A stretch of 64,000 nucleotides of DNA from Streptomyces sabulosicollis (lineage in GTDB: Bacteria; Actinomycetota; Actinomycetes; Streptomycetales; Streptomycetaceae): positions 21,895 through 85,894 of the forward strand of contig NZ_JAEEAP010000001.1 in assembly GCF_016103465.1 (NCBI RefSeq), read 5' to 3'. The notes beneath the pieces are model-generated. The model was given only the letters and a program-made list of their open reading frames with translations. It ran no database searches and was not told the DNA's origin. The position numbers and the translations under genes are program-made. Of the stretch, positions 53,216-61,714 are shown in pieces. Each line of letters starts with the position of its first letter. Position 1 is the stretch's first letter.

Positions 53216-53512
53216 GTGCTGCTGATCACCTGCCCATGGTGCGGTCCTCGCGACGAGGCCGAATACCACTACGGGGGACAGGCCCACGTCCCCTACCCCG
53301 AGCGCCCCGCCGACCTCGACGACGAGCAGTGGGCCGCGTATGTCTTCTACCGGGACAACCCCAAGGGCCCGTTCGCCGAGCGGTGGATGCACGGCACCGG
53401 CTGCCGCCGCTGGTTCAACGTCCTGCGCGACACCGTCAGCTACGAAGTGCTGGCCTCGTACCGGCTCGACGAGCCCCGCCCCGAACTGCCCCAGGCCGGA
53501 GGAAACCGATGA
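53216..53512 (+). CDS. soxD: heterotetrameric sarcosine oxidase, delta subunit
   Basis: 98 residues from GTG 53216, SD GAGAAGG. Cys6, Cys9 (CPWCG), His59 and Cys63 ([11 protein letters not shown]) match the zinc ligands of the delta subunit. It is a small structural subunit of the TSOX complex. The stop overlaps the soxA start (ATGA). Confidence 0.95.
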   Translation: MLLITCPWCGPRDEAEYHYGGQAHVPYPERPADLDDEQWAAYVFYRDNPKGPFAERWMHGTGCRRWFNVLRDTVSYEVLASYRLDEPRPELPQAGGNR

Positions 53513-56421
53513 CCGACCAGCCCCGCCGGCCCGAGCAGCACTGTCGGCTCCGGCAAGGTGGCCGTATCGATCGCGGCGCCGTGCTGCGGTGCACCGTGGA
53601 CGGCCGGGAGCTGACCGGACACCCCGGAGACACCGTCGCCTCGGCGATGCTGGCGAACGGGATCGTCGAGGTCGCCCCGTCGATCTACCGCGGACGGCCG
53701 CGCGGCATCGTCGCGGCGGGCGTTGAGGAGCCCAACGCCCTGGTGCGGATCGACGGTCCGTGCTCGGAGGGCATGCTTCCCGCGACGACCGTGGAGCTGT
53801 ACGACGGCCTGTCCGCCACCACGCTGTCCGGGAGGGGGCGGCTCGACCCGGCCCCCGACCCCGCCGTCTACGACAAGAAGTACGTCCACACCGATGTCCT
53901 GGTCGTCGGCGCCGGACCGGCCGGGCTCGCGGCCGCCGCCGCTGCCGCGGGCTCCGGCGCCCGGGTGATCCTCCTCGACGACCAGCCCGAACCCGGCGGC
54001 TCGCTGCTCTCCGGGCGCGCCGAGCGGGTCGGCGCGCAGACCGCCCTGGGGTGGGTCGCCGGAGTCCGCGCGGCGCTCGACGCCGCCCCGGAGGCCGTCG
54101 TCCTGCAGCGCACCACGGCGTTCGGCGCCTACGACGACAACTATGTGCTGGCCCTGCAGCGGCGCACCGATCACCTCGGAGCCGACGCCCCCGACCCCGC
54201 CGAGGGCGTCTCGCGCCAGCGGCTGTGGCACATCCGGGCCCGCCAGGTGGTCCTGGCGACCGGCGCCCACGAGCGTCCGCTGGTCTTCGCCGGGAACGAC
54301 CGGCCCGGGGTGATGCTCGCCGGGGCCGTGCGCTCGTACCTCAACCGGTACGCGGTGGCTCCCGGCTCGCGGGCCGTGGTGAGCACGACCAACGACAGCG
54401 CCTATGACACGGTCGCCGATCTCCACGCCGCCGGGATCGACACCGCCGCCGTCGTGGACGCGCGCCCCGAGCTGTCCCGCCGGGCCGCGGAGGTCGCCAC
54501 GGCGACCGGGGTGCGGGTGCTGACGGGCAGTGCGGTGGTCGACACCGCGGGCGGCGGCCGGCTCACCGGCGTCACCGTCCGGGCCCTCGACGAGGGCGGT
54601 CGACTCACCGGTGCGCCGGAGTCGTTCGAGTGCGACCTGCTCGCCGTCTCGGGCGGGTGGAGCCCGGTGGTGCACCTGCACAGCCAGCGCCAGGGCAAGC
54701 TGCGCTGGGACGAGGACCTGGTCGCGTTCGTCCCTGACGGCACCGTACGGGACGAGCGGGTCGTCGGGGCGGCCCGGGGGACGTATGACCTGGACGGCTG
54801 TCTGGCCGAAGGGGCGCGGGCCGGTGCGCGGGCCGCGACGGACGCCGGGTTCCCGGTCCCCCTGCCGTCGCCCGACGAGGCGCGGCCCGGGGCCGCCCCG
54901 ACGCGGGCGCTGTGGCTGGTGCCCGCCCCTGACGGGAAGTCAGGCAGCTGGCACACCCACTTCGTCGACCTGCAGCGCGATGTCACCGTCGCCGACGTCC
55001 TGCGGTCCACCGGGGCCGGGATGCGCGGTGTCGAGCACGTCAAGCGCTACACCTCGCTCGGCACGGCGAACGACCAGGGCAAGACCTCCGCCGTCAACGC
55101 CATCGGTGTGATCGCCGAGATCCTCGGCGCGGGCGCGTCACCCGGGGAGATCGGCACCACGGCCTACCGGGCGCCGTACACGCCGGTGGCCTTCGCCGCC
55201 CTGGCCGGGCGGGAGCGCGGTGAGCTGTTCGACCCGGAGCGCATGACCTCGATTCACCCCTGGCATGTCGCCCAGGGGGCGGCGTTCGAGGACGTCGGGC
55301 AGTGGAAGCGCCCCCGGTACTACCCGCGGCCCGGTGAGGACATGGACACGGCCGTGGCCCGCGAGTGCCGCGCGGCCCGTGAGGGGGTGGCCTTCATGGA
55401 CGCCTCCACCCTGGGCAAGATCGAGATCTGGGGCCGGGACGCCGGGGAGTTCCTGGGCCGCGTCTACACGAACGGCTTCAAGAAGCTGAGGCCCGGCATG
55501 GCCCGCTACGGCGTGATGTGCAAGCCCGACGGCATGATCTTCGACGACGGCGTGACGCTGCGCCTGGAGGAGAACCGCTACTTCATGACCACCACGACCG
55601 GCGGCGCCGCCGGAGTCCTGGACTGGCTGGAGGAGTGGCTGCAGACCGAGTGGCCCGAGCTGGACGTCCACTGCACCTCGGTGACCGAGCAGTGGGCGAC
55701 GATCGCCGTCGTCGGCCCGCGGTCGCGCGAGGTCGTCGCCCATCTCGCCCCCGACGTCGACCTGTCGAACGAGGCGTTCCCCTTCATGGCCTTCCGCGAG
55801 ACCACCCTGGCCTCCGGCATTCCGGCCCGCGTCTGCCGGATCTCCTTCTCCGGCGAACTGGCCTACGAGATCAACGTCTCCGCGTGGTACGGGCTGGCGG
55901 TCTGGGAGGAGGTGTACGCGGTGGGCCGACCGTACGGCATCACCCCGTACGGCACCGAGACCATGCACGTCCTGCGGGCCGAGAAGGGCTACATCATCGT
56001 CGGCCAGGACACCGACGGCACCGTCACCCCTGAGGACGCGGGCATGTCGTGGGTGGTCTCGAAGCAGAAGGACTTCATCGGCAAGCGCTCGTACTCCCGT
56101 CCCGACACCTCCCGTAGCGACCGCAAGCAGCTGGTCGGCCTGCTGCCCAGCGACCGCAGGACCCGGCTGCCCGAGGGCACCCAGCTCATCGCGCCGAACG
56201 TGCCCGTCACCCCCGAGGCCGGGCCGGTGCCGATGCTCGGCCACGTCACCTCCAGCTACCACAGCCCGGCGCTGGGCCGTCCGTTCGCCCTCGCCCTGGT
56301 CGCCGCCGGCCGGGACCGCGTCGGGGACACGCTCCTCGCCCCCGTCGGCGACGACCTCGTCCCGGTCCAGGTCACCGAACCCGTGCTCTACGACCCCGAA
56401 GGGACCAAGCGAGATGGCTGA
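53509..56421 (+). CDS. soxA: heterotetrameric sarcosine oxidase, alpha subunit
   Basis: 970 residues, the normal length. N-terminal ferredoxin-like fold ([20 protein letters not shown]), then [20 protein letters not shown] for NAD+, and a C-terminal aminomethyltransferase/GcvT-like domain from about residue 590 ([30 protein letters not shown]) that binds tetrahydrofolate. It channels the methyl group to methylene-THF, which GlyA can use. Overlaps soxD by 4 bp and soxG by 8 bp. Confidence 0.96.
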   Translation: MTDQPRRPEQHCRLRQGGRIDRGAVLRCTVDGRELTGHPGDTVASAMLANGIVEVAPSIYRGRPRGIVAAGVEEPNALVRIDGPCSEGMLPATTVELYDGLSATTLSGRGRLDPAPDPAVYDKKYVHTDVLVVGAGPAGLAAAAAAAGSGARVILLDDQPEPGGSLLSGRAERVGAQTALGWVAGVRAALDAAPEAVVLQRTTAFGAYDDNYVLALQRRTDHLGADAPDPAEGVSRQRLWHIRARQVVLATGAHERPLVFAGNDRPGVMLAGAVRSYLNRYAVAPGSRAVVSTTNDSAYDTVADLHAAGIDTAAVVDARPELSRRAAEVATATGVRVLTGSAVVDTAGGGRLTGVTVRALDEGGRLTGAPESFECDLLAVSGGWSPVVHLHSQRQGKLRWDEDLVAFVPDGTVRDERVVGAARGTYDLDGCLAEGARAGARAATDAGFPVPLPSPDEARPGAAPTRALWLVPAPDGKSGSWHTHFVDLQRDVTVADVLRSTGAGMRGVEHVKRYTSLGTANDQGKTSAVNAIGVIAEILGAGASPGEIGTTAYRAPYTPVAFAALAGRERGELFDPERMTSIHPWHVAQGAAFEDVGQWKRPRYYPRPGEDMDTAVARECRAAREGVAFMDASTLGKIEIWGRDAGEFLGRVYTNGFKKLRPGMARYGVMCKPDGMIFDDGVTLRLEENRYFMTTTTGGAAGVLDWLEEWLQTEWPELDVHCTSVTEQWATIAVVGPRSREVVAHLAPDVDLSNEAFPFMAFRETTLASGIPARVCRISFSGELAYEINVSAWYGLAVWEEVYAVGRPYGITPYGTETMHVLRAEKGYIIVGQDTDGTVTPEDAGMSWVVSKQKDFIGKRSYSRPDTSRSDRKQLVGLLPSDRRTRLPEGTQLIAPNVPVTPEAGPVPMLGHVTSSYHSPALGRPFALALVAAGRDRVGDTLLAPVGDDLVPVQVTEPVLYDPEGTKRDG

Positions 56422-57028
56422 GCCGACCGACGCGGGCCCGGTGGGGCCGCGCACCAGCCCCCTGGCACATCTGGCGGACCGGATGCGCGCGGCCGCCGTC
56501 ACCGGCGCCCGCGGTGTCACGCTGGCCGAGCGGCCGTTCCTCTCCATGGTGAACCTGCGTCTGGACCCCGCCTCCGAAGCGGCCCGCCGCGTGGAGAAGG
56601 CCCTGGGGGCGCCACTCCCCCACCAGTGCGGACACACCACCGCGTCCGGGCCGTACACGATCGTCTGGCTCGGCCCCGACGAGTGGCTCGTGCTGTCCGA
56701 AGCGCCCATCGACACCGCCGAGGTGCGGCAGGCACTCGCGGGCGACCCGGGCTCGGTCGTGGACGTCTCGGCGAACCGCACCACGCTCGAGCTGAGCGGC
56801 CCGGCCGCCCGCCAGGTGCTGGAGAAGGGCTGCCGGCTGGACCTGCACCCCCGCGCCTTCGGCCCCGGCCGGGCGGTGTCGACCACGGTGGGCCCCGTCC
56901 CGGTGCTGCTCTGGCAGCTCGACGACGCGCCCACGTACCGGCTCCTCCCGCGGTCCTCGTTCGCCGACTATCTGGCGCGCTGGCTCATCGACGCGATGCG
57001 CGAGTACCGCGGACCGGAGGTGCCCTGA
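56414..57028 (+). CDS. soxG: heterotetrameric sarcosine oxidase, gamma subunit
   Basis: 204 residues; the start lies inside the soxA end (8-bp overlap). [51 protein letters not shown] and [12 protein letters not shown] are SoxG hallmarks. It completes the alpha-beta-gamma-delta oxidase. The gene ends 108 bp before the lasso precursor, which starts a separate function. Confidence 0.95.
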   Translation: MAEPTDAGPVGPRTSPLAHLADRMRAAAVTGARGVTLAERPFLSMVNLRLDPASEAARRVEKALGAPLPHQCGHTTASGPYTIVWLGPDEWLVLSEAPIDTAEVRQALAGDPGSVVDVSANRTTLELSGPAARQVLEKGCRLDLHPRAFGPGRAVSTTVGPVPVLLWQLDDAPTYRLLPRSSFADYLARWLIDAMREYRGPEVP

Positions 57029-57136
57029 CAAGGGCCCGGCGCGGCCGTGTCCACCGGACGTCCAGTCCTCGTCCAAACGTACGACGCAACCTGAGGAGGA
57101 ACACCCACCGAACCCGGCCAAAGGGGAGGAACTCCG

Positions 57137-57265
57137 ATGAAGATCAAGCTGGCGTATGTGGAGCCCAATGTCACCGTGCTGGGCACGGTCGAGGAACTGA
57201 CCGGATGGCTCACCATCGGGCAGACCTTCGACAACGTCATCACCACGCACCGGCGCCTCAGCTGA
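57137..57265 (+). CDS. lasso peptide precursor
   Basis: 42 residues from ATG 57137, SD GGGGAGGA 6 nt upstream. The leader (residues 1-23) carries the RRE-recognition pattern Y7-x-x-P10 followed by V12 and G16, and ends E-L-T-G with Thr at -2, exactly as in the fusilassin precursor. The predicted core is WLTIGQTFDNVITTHRRLS (24-42): Trp1 amine to Asp9 side chain would give a 9-residue macrolactam with a 10-residue tail. It lies directly before a cyclase, RRE, protease and ABC exporter. I do not recognise this core from a known lasso peptide. Confidence 0.88.
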   Translation: MKIKLAYVEPNVTVLGTVEELTGWLTIGQTFDNVITTHRRLS

Positions 57266-57286
57266 CGGCGGCCGATACCACCTGCT

Positions 57287-57315
57287 CCGCTCCCGCCCCC
57301 TTCGGGCGGGAGCGG
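57287..57315 (+). promoter_or_regulatory. hairpin between precursor and cyclase, covering the cyclase RBS
   Basis: CCGCTCCCGCCC (57287-57298) and GGGCGGGAGCGG (57304-57315) form a perfect 12-bp GC stem with a CCTTC loop, and the 3' arm touches the cyclase ATG at 57316. The arm contains the only SD-like sequence (GGGAG). It could limit translation of the enzymes relative to the precursor, attenuate transcription, or stabilise the short precursor mRNA 3' end. Confidence 0.65.
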
Positions 57316-59088
57316 ATGCCGCTCGGCCCCGCCTGGCCTGGGCGGGGCATCAGGTACCGGCTGGACCATGTGGCGAAAAGGGGTGCTCTGTTGCTGGTCG
57401 GGGACTTTCTCGGAATCTCCGGTCGGGTGGACTTCGACGCCGCCGACGCGGAAATCGGGCTCGCCCGTCTGCCGTTCGCGAACCGGGGAACACCGCCGGC
57501 GCCTCACCGGGCGGTGCGGCGACCGGCCCCGGACGCCTCCCTCCGGCCGGTGGAGACCGGCCCCGGGGAGCATCTGCTGCTGTCCGGTCCGGTGACCCGT
57601 CCGGCGGCGGACGGATGGCAGCGGCGGATCGCGGATCTGGTCCGCGAGGGCCGCCACCCGGAACTCGCGCGGCTGCCCGGTGAGCTGTGCGGGGCCCTGG
57701 TGACCCCGCGCAAGGTGACGCTGTTCCGGAACCTCGTCAGCACCGAGGGACTGCTGTACCGCAGGGACGGCCCGGTGCTGAGCTGGTCCACCGACCCGGC
57801 CGATCTGCTCGACCGGGAACGCGAGGAGTTCAGCCGACAGGCCATCTGGCGGTGCTGTCGCGGCGACGAGGTCTTCATCTACCACGGGCTGACCCCCGTG
57901 CGCCCCGGCGAGCTCGTCGTCGCCGACCAAAGGACCCTGTCCACCGTCCGTTTCGACGCCCTCGCCCCGCTCGATCTGCCGCGCCGCACTCCCCTGGCCC
58001 AGTACGCCGAGCTCGCCTACGAGATGCTGCTGCGGGAGGCCCGGGCGTACGTGGGCGCGGGGCGGGTCGGAGTCATGGTCAGCGGCGGGCTCGACTCGGC
58101 GGCCGTGCTGTGCGCGCTGGTCGAGGCCGGGGCCGATGTGGTGGCCTACCACCATGTGGTGGACGACCCGCTGGCCGACGAGTCCGCCTATGCGCGAACG
58201 ATCTGCGACCACCTGTCCGTCCCGCTGGAGATGGTCAAGGCGGGCTACGACGGCGACTTCCCACCGCGCGGGCGCTCCTTCCCCCACCCCTTCCTGAATG
58301 TGGGGTTCCCCTGGCTGGAGCAGCTGGCGGAGCGGGTGCACGGCGACGGCGTCAGGCTGCTGGTGTGGGGCAGGGACGGCGACCTGCGGTTCGGCCCGCT
58401 CCGCTACGGTCTGCACGACGCCCTGGCCGGAGACATCCCGCTCCGCGAGAGGGCGGCGCTCTGCGCGGGTCTGATCAGCTCCCGCTGGGAAGCCCCGCGG
58501 ATCGTCCGCACCGCCTCCCGGACCCGCTCGCTGTTCGACGACATCCGGTCCGGCGGCGGCCTCGCCCGGGCCACGGACTTCCTCGAACCCGTGCCCGGCG
58601 TCCCGGACGACCCGTTCGCGGACGTACCGGCCGAGGACGACTACTCGGTCAAGGACGCCTGCGCGCAACTGACGTCGTGGCGGCCGCGCGGAATCATGAT
58701 GTGCAACCCTCTGGGCTCCCGGGACCTGCGCAGGCTGGCCGCGCGGATGCCCGACGCGTACCGGATGATCCCCTACCAGGGGCAGGTAATCACCAAGCCG
58801 GTGCTCCGGCTGCTGCTGTCCACCCGGCTGCCCGCGTCCGTATGGCGCCGGTACGGACGCCTGTGGATGTCCTCCGCGCACAAGCACCGCGCCCTGGCCG
58901 ACACGGACGCCTTCCATGAACTGATGGGCGGGCCCGACTCCCGGCTCGTCCGCATGGGCGTGGTGAACCCGGAACGGCTTGCCGGGGTGCTGACCGACCC
59001 GCACCGCAGGCGCCGCAACGCCGAGACGCTGGTCCACGCCGCCATGACCGAGATCTTCCTGCGTCACTACGAGGGAAGGACCCCATGA
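57316..59088 (+). CDS. lasso peptide macrolactam synthetase (asparagine synthase-like cyclase)
   Basis: 590 residues from ATG 57316 (a GTG at 57370 is an alternative). C-terminal Asn-synthetase-type domain with the ATP-pyrophosphatase loop VGVMVSGGLDSAAVLCALVE, then LLVWGRDGDLRFGPL and a helical tail; the N-terminal part is a degenerate glutaminase-like domain (LCGALVTPRKVTLFRNLVST, VLSWSTDPADLLD). It adenylates the ring Asp side chain and closes the macrolactam after leader removal. Overlaps the RRE gene by 4 bp. Confidence 0.93.
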   Translation: MPLGPAWPGRGIRYRLDHVAKRGALLLVGDFLGISGRVDFDAADAEIGLARLPFANRGTPPAPHRAVRRPAPDASLRPVETGPGEHLLLSGPVTRPAADGWQRRIADLVREGRHPELARLPGELCGALVTPRKVTLFRNLVSTEGLLYRRDGPVLSWSTDPADLLDREREEFSRQAIWRCCRGDEVFIYHGLTPVRPGELVVADQRTLSTVRFDALAPLDLPRRTPLAQYAELAYEMLLREARAYVGAGRVGVMVSGGLDSAAVLCALVEAGADVVAYHHVVDDPLADESAYARTICDHLSVPLEMVKAGYDGDFPPRGRSFPHPFLNVGFPWLEQLAERVHGDGVRLLVWGRDGDLRFGPLRYGLHDALAGDIPLRERAALCAGLISSRWEAPRIVRTASRTRSLFDDIRSGGGLARATDFLEPVPGVPDDPFADVPAEDDYSVKDACAQLTSWRPRGIMMCNPLGSRDLRRLAARMPDAYRMIPYQGQVITKPVLRLLLSTRLPASVWRRYGRLWMSSAHKHRALADTDAFHELMGGPDSRLVRMGVVNPERLAGVLTDPHRRRRNAETLVHAAMTEIFLRHYEGRTP

Positions 59089-59381
59089 CCGTGAACCCCA
59101 CTCCCCCTCTGCTGCGCCTGGCCGACCACGCCGTCTTCGATCCGACCGACGAGGCGGGGGTGATCCTCGACACCCGTAAGGACGTCTATCTGGCCCTGAA
59201 CGCGACCGCGACGCTGATGCTCGGGGCCGCCCTGCGGTTCGGCACGGTCGAGGAGGTGGTCGCCCATCTCGGGGAGCTGGTGGAGGCACCCAGCGGCACC
59301 CTCGAAGCCGGCGTCACCACCCTCGCGCACCAGCTCGCCCAGCACGGCCTGCTCGCCCCGGCCGAGGAGGGGCGACCGTGA
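59085..59381 (+). CDS. lasso RRE protein (PqqD-like, B1)
   Basis: 98 residues. LRLADHAVFDPTDEAGVILD, TRKDVYLALNATATLMLGAA and VVAHLGELVEAPSGTLEAGV with LAHQLAQHGLL is the PqqD/RRE winged-helix fold. It binds the leader YxxP motif and delivers the precursor to the protease. Translationally coupled on both sides by 4-bp overlaps. Confidence 0.93.
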   Translation: MTVNPTPPLLRLADHAVFDPTDEAGVILDTRKDVYLALNATATLMLGAALRFGTVEEVVAHLGELVEAPSGTLEAGVTTLAHQLAQHGLLAPAEEGRP

Positions 59382-59935
59382 GAGCCCTCACCAAGCCCCT
59401 GGCGGACTGGGAGTTCTTCCTGGCGGATCCGGGCCCGGGCGCGGCGCCGCCGCCGGACGTGCCACCACTCTTACGGCTGCGCGCGCTCCGGGCCACCGCC
59501 GTGGCGGCGTGGACCTACCGCCGTCGCGGCTGGAGCAGGGCCCGTCTGCTCCTCGAAGGAGCCCGGCCTGCCCCGGGCGCCTGGCGTCCGCGCGAACTCC
59601 ACCCGGATGTGGGCGTCCTCCTGGCCCGGCGACAGGTGTTCTGGTCCCAGTCGGTGCTGCGGGTCCTGCTGCCCCGGGCGGACTGCCTGCCCCGCTCCCT
59701 GGCCCTGGCCCGCTATCTGGCGGCTCTGGGGCTGCCCGCCGAGGTCTGTGTGGCCAGGGCGCTGACCAGCACGTTCGAGAAGGACACCTTCCATGCCTGG
59801 ACCGAGGTGCACGGCGTCGTGCTCAACGACAACCAGGACGTCACCGTCGGGTATCGCGTACTCCAGCGCATCGGCTCCGCCCAGCCGGCGGACCCTCCGG
59901 CGGCGCCGGGGCGGCGACGGGGGCTCGCCCCGTGA
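59378..59935 (+). CDS. lasso leader peptidase (transglutaminase-like, B2)
   Basis: 185 residues from GTG 59378 (GTGA overlap). Catalytic triad visible as ADCLPRSLALARYLAALGLP (Cys), FHAWTEV (His) and LNDNQDV (Asp), the usual B2 layout. It cleaves the leader after the Thr-Gly, releasing the core amine. N-terminal half (WEFFLADPG, YRRRGWSRARLLLEG) is the typical helical part. Confidence 0.93.
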   Translation: MRALTKPLADWEFFLADPGPGAAPPPDVPPLLRLRALRATAVAAWTYRRRGWSRARLLLEGARPAPGAWRPRELHPDVGVLLARRQVFWSQSVLRVLLPRADCLPRSLALARYLAALGLPAEVCVARALTSTFEKDTFHAWTEVHGVVLNDNQDVTVGYRVLQRIGSAQPADPPAAPGRRRGLAP

Positions 59936-61683
59936 GCGGCGCACCAGGCGCGTCCGGCCGCCGACCGTCCCGGCTGTGGCCGTACCTCGCCCCGCACCGC
60001 GGCGCGCTGCTGGCGGTCATGGGGCTGTCCCTGGTGTCGGCGGCGGCGGCCCTCGCCCAGCCGCTGCTGGTCCAGCGGACGCTGGGCGCGGCGAGCGGGG
60101 GCTCCGGTCTCGGCACCGCCCTCGCCGTCCTGGTCGGTGTGGTGGTGGCGGCCGCGGCCCTGGAGGGAGTCCAGCGCTATCTGCTCCAGCGCACCGCGGA
60201 GGGCGTGGTCCTCACGGCCCGCCGCACCCTGGTGGAGACTCTGCTGCGGCTGCCGGTCGGGGAGTTCGACCGGCGGCGCACCGGGGACCTGATCTCCCGG
60301 GTGGGCGCCGACACCACTCTGCTGCGGTCCGTGGTGACCGGCGGTCTGGTGGACCTGGGCTCGGGCGTGGTGGTCGCGCTCGGTGCCGTGGTCCTGATGG
60401 GGAGCATCGATCCGCCACTGCTGGCGGTGACCCTGCTGTCGGTGGGGGCCGGCGTCGTCGCCGTGGCCACGGTCTCGCGCCGGGTCCGGCACCTGAGCGG
60501 CCGGGCCCAGCAGGCCGTGGGCGCCATGACGGCCTCCGTCGAGCGGGCGCTGACCGCGGTGCGCACCATCCGTGCCGCCCGCGCGGAGGAACGTGAGGCC
60601 GCGCAGATCGGGCGGAGCGCCGCGGCCGCCTACGAAGCCGGGCTCCGCGTGGCCCGCCTGGAGTCCCTGGCCGTCCCCCTGACCAATGTCGCGATGCAGG
60701 CGGCCCTGCTGTCCGTGCTGGGCTACGGCAGCACCCGCGTGGCGTCGGGCGCGGTGGACGTGGCGGACCTCGTCGCGTTCGTCCTCTATCTCCTGCTGTT
60801 CGTCCAGCCCATGGCCCAGGCGCTCCAGGCGTACACCACCTTCCAGGCCGGGCTCGGGGCGCTCGCCCGGATCGAGGAGGTACGGGCCCTGCCCACCGAA
60901 CCCCAGACCGGCCCCGCGGCCGTCCACCGTCCTGTCCCCGTCGGCCCGGCGCACCGGCCGGTCCTCGCCTTCGAGAACGTGGACTTCGACTATCCCGATC
61001 GCACACCCGTGCTGCGCGGCGTCAGCCTGGACATCCCGCGGGGCTTCCGGGTCGCGCTGGTCGGGCCGTCCGGCGCGGGCAAGAGCACCCTGCTCGCCCT
61101 CGCCGAGCGGTTCTACGAGCCCACGGCGGGCGCCGTCCGCCTCCACGGGGTCGACGCCCGTGAACTGCCGCTCGCCGTCCTGCGCGGCCAGCTGGGCTAT
61201 GTCGAGCAGGACGCGCCCGCGCTGGCGGGCAGCCTGCGGGACAACCTGCTGCTGGGCGCGCCCGGCGCCGACGACGACGCCCTGCTGCGCGTGCTCGACG
61301 CGGTGAACCTGTGCGGTCTCGTCCACCGCACTCCCCAGGGGCTGGACGCCCAGGTCGGGGACGGCGGGGTGCTGCTCTCCGGTGGCGAACGCCAGCGGCT
61401 GGCCATCGCCCGCGTGCTGCTGGCGGCGCCACCGCTGCTCCTGCTGGACGAACCCACCGCCAGCCTGGACGCCCGCAACGAGGCCGCTCTGGCCGAGGCG
61501 ATCGACTCCGTCTCCGTCAACCGCACGGTGCTGGTCGTGGCCCACCGGCTGTCCACGATCGTCCGCTCCGACCTCATCGTCGTACTCGAAGAGGGCCGGG
61601 TCGTCGCCCGCGGTACCCATGCCGAACTTCTCGACGCCTCGCCGCTGTACCGGGAACTGGCCGGACGTCAGCTTCTCGTCTGA
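59932..61683 (+). CDS. lasso peptide ABC exporter (fused TMD-NBD)
   Basis: 583 residues from GTG 59932, overlapping B2 by 4 bp. Six-helix exporter domain (LLAVMGLSLVSAAAALAQPL, GSGVVVALGAVVLMGSID, VADLVAFVLYLLLFVQPMA) and an ATPase domain with Walker A VGPSGAGKSTLLAL, signature LLSGGERQRLAIARVLLAAP, Walker B LLLLDEPTASLD and H-loop VVAHRLST. It probably exports the mature lasso peptide and gives self-immunity. Last gene of the cluster. Confidence 0.95.
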   Translation: MSGAPGASGRRPSRLWPYLAPHRGALLAVMGLSLVSAAAALAQPLLVQRTLGAASGGSGLGTALAVLVGVVVAAAALEGVQRYLLQRTAEGVVLTARRTLVETLLRLPVGEFDRRRTGDLISRVGADTTLLRSVVTGGLVDLGSGVVVALGAVVLMGSIDPPLLAVTLLSVGAGVVAVATVSRRVRHLSGRAQQAVGAMTASVERALTAVRTIRAARAEEREAAQIGRSAAAAYEAGLRVARLESLAVPLTNVAMQAALLSVLGYGSTRVASGAVDVADLVAFVLYLLLFVQPMAQALQAYTTFQAGLGALARIEEVRALPTEPQTGPAAVHRPVPVGPAHRPVLAFENVDFDYPDRTPVLRGVSLDIPRGFRVALVGPSGAGKSTLLALAERFYEPTAGAVRLHGVDARELPLAVLRGQLGYVEQDAPALAGSLRDNLLLGAPGADDDALLRVLDAVNLCGLVHRTPQGLDAQVGDGGVLLSGGERQRLAIARVLLAAPPLLLLDEPTASLDARNEAALAEAIDSVSVNRTVLVVAHRLSTIVRSDLIVVLEEGRVVARGTHAELLDASPLYRELAGRQLLV

Positions 61684-61714
61684 GCCGAAGGGCGCGGCCC
61701 TGTGGCGGGAGGGG

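Noticed and set aside
61684-61714. Terminator between the lasso exporter and the regulator
   Set aside because: Only a 4-bp GGGC/GCCC stem is present, too weak to support.
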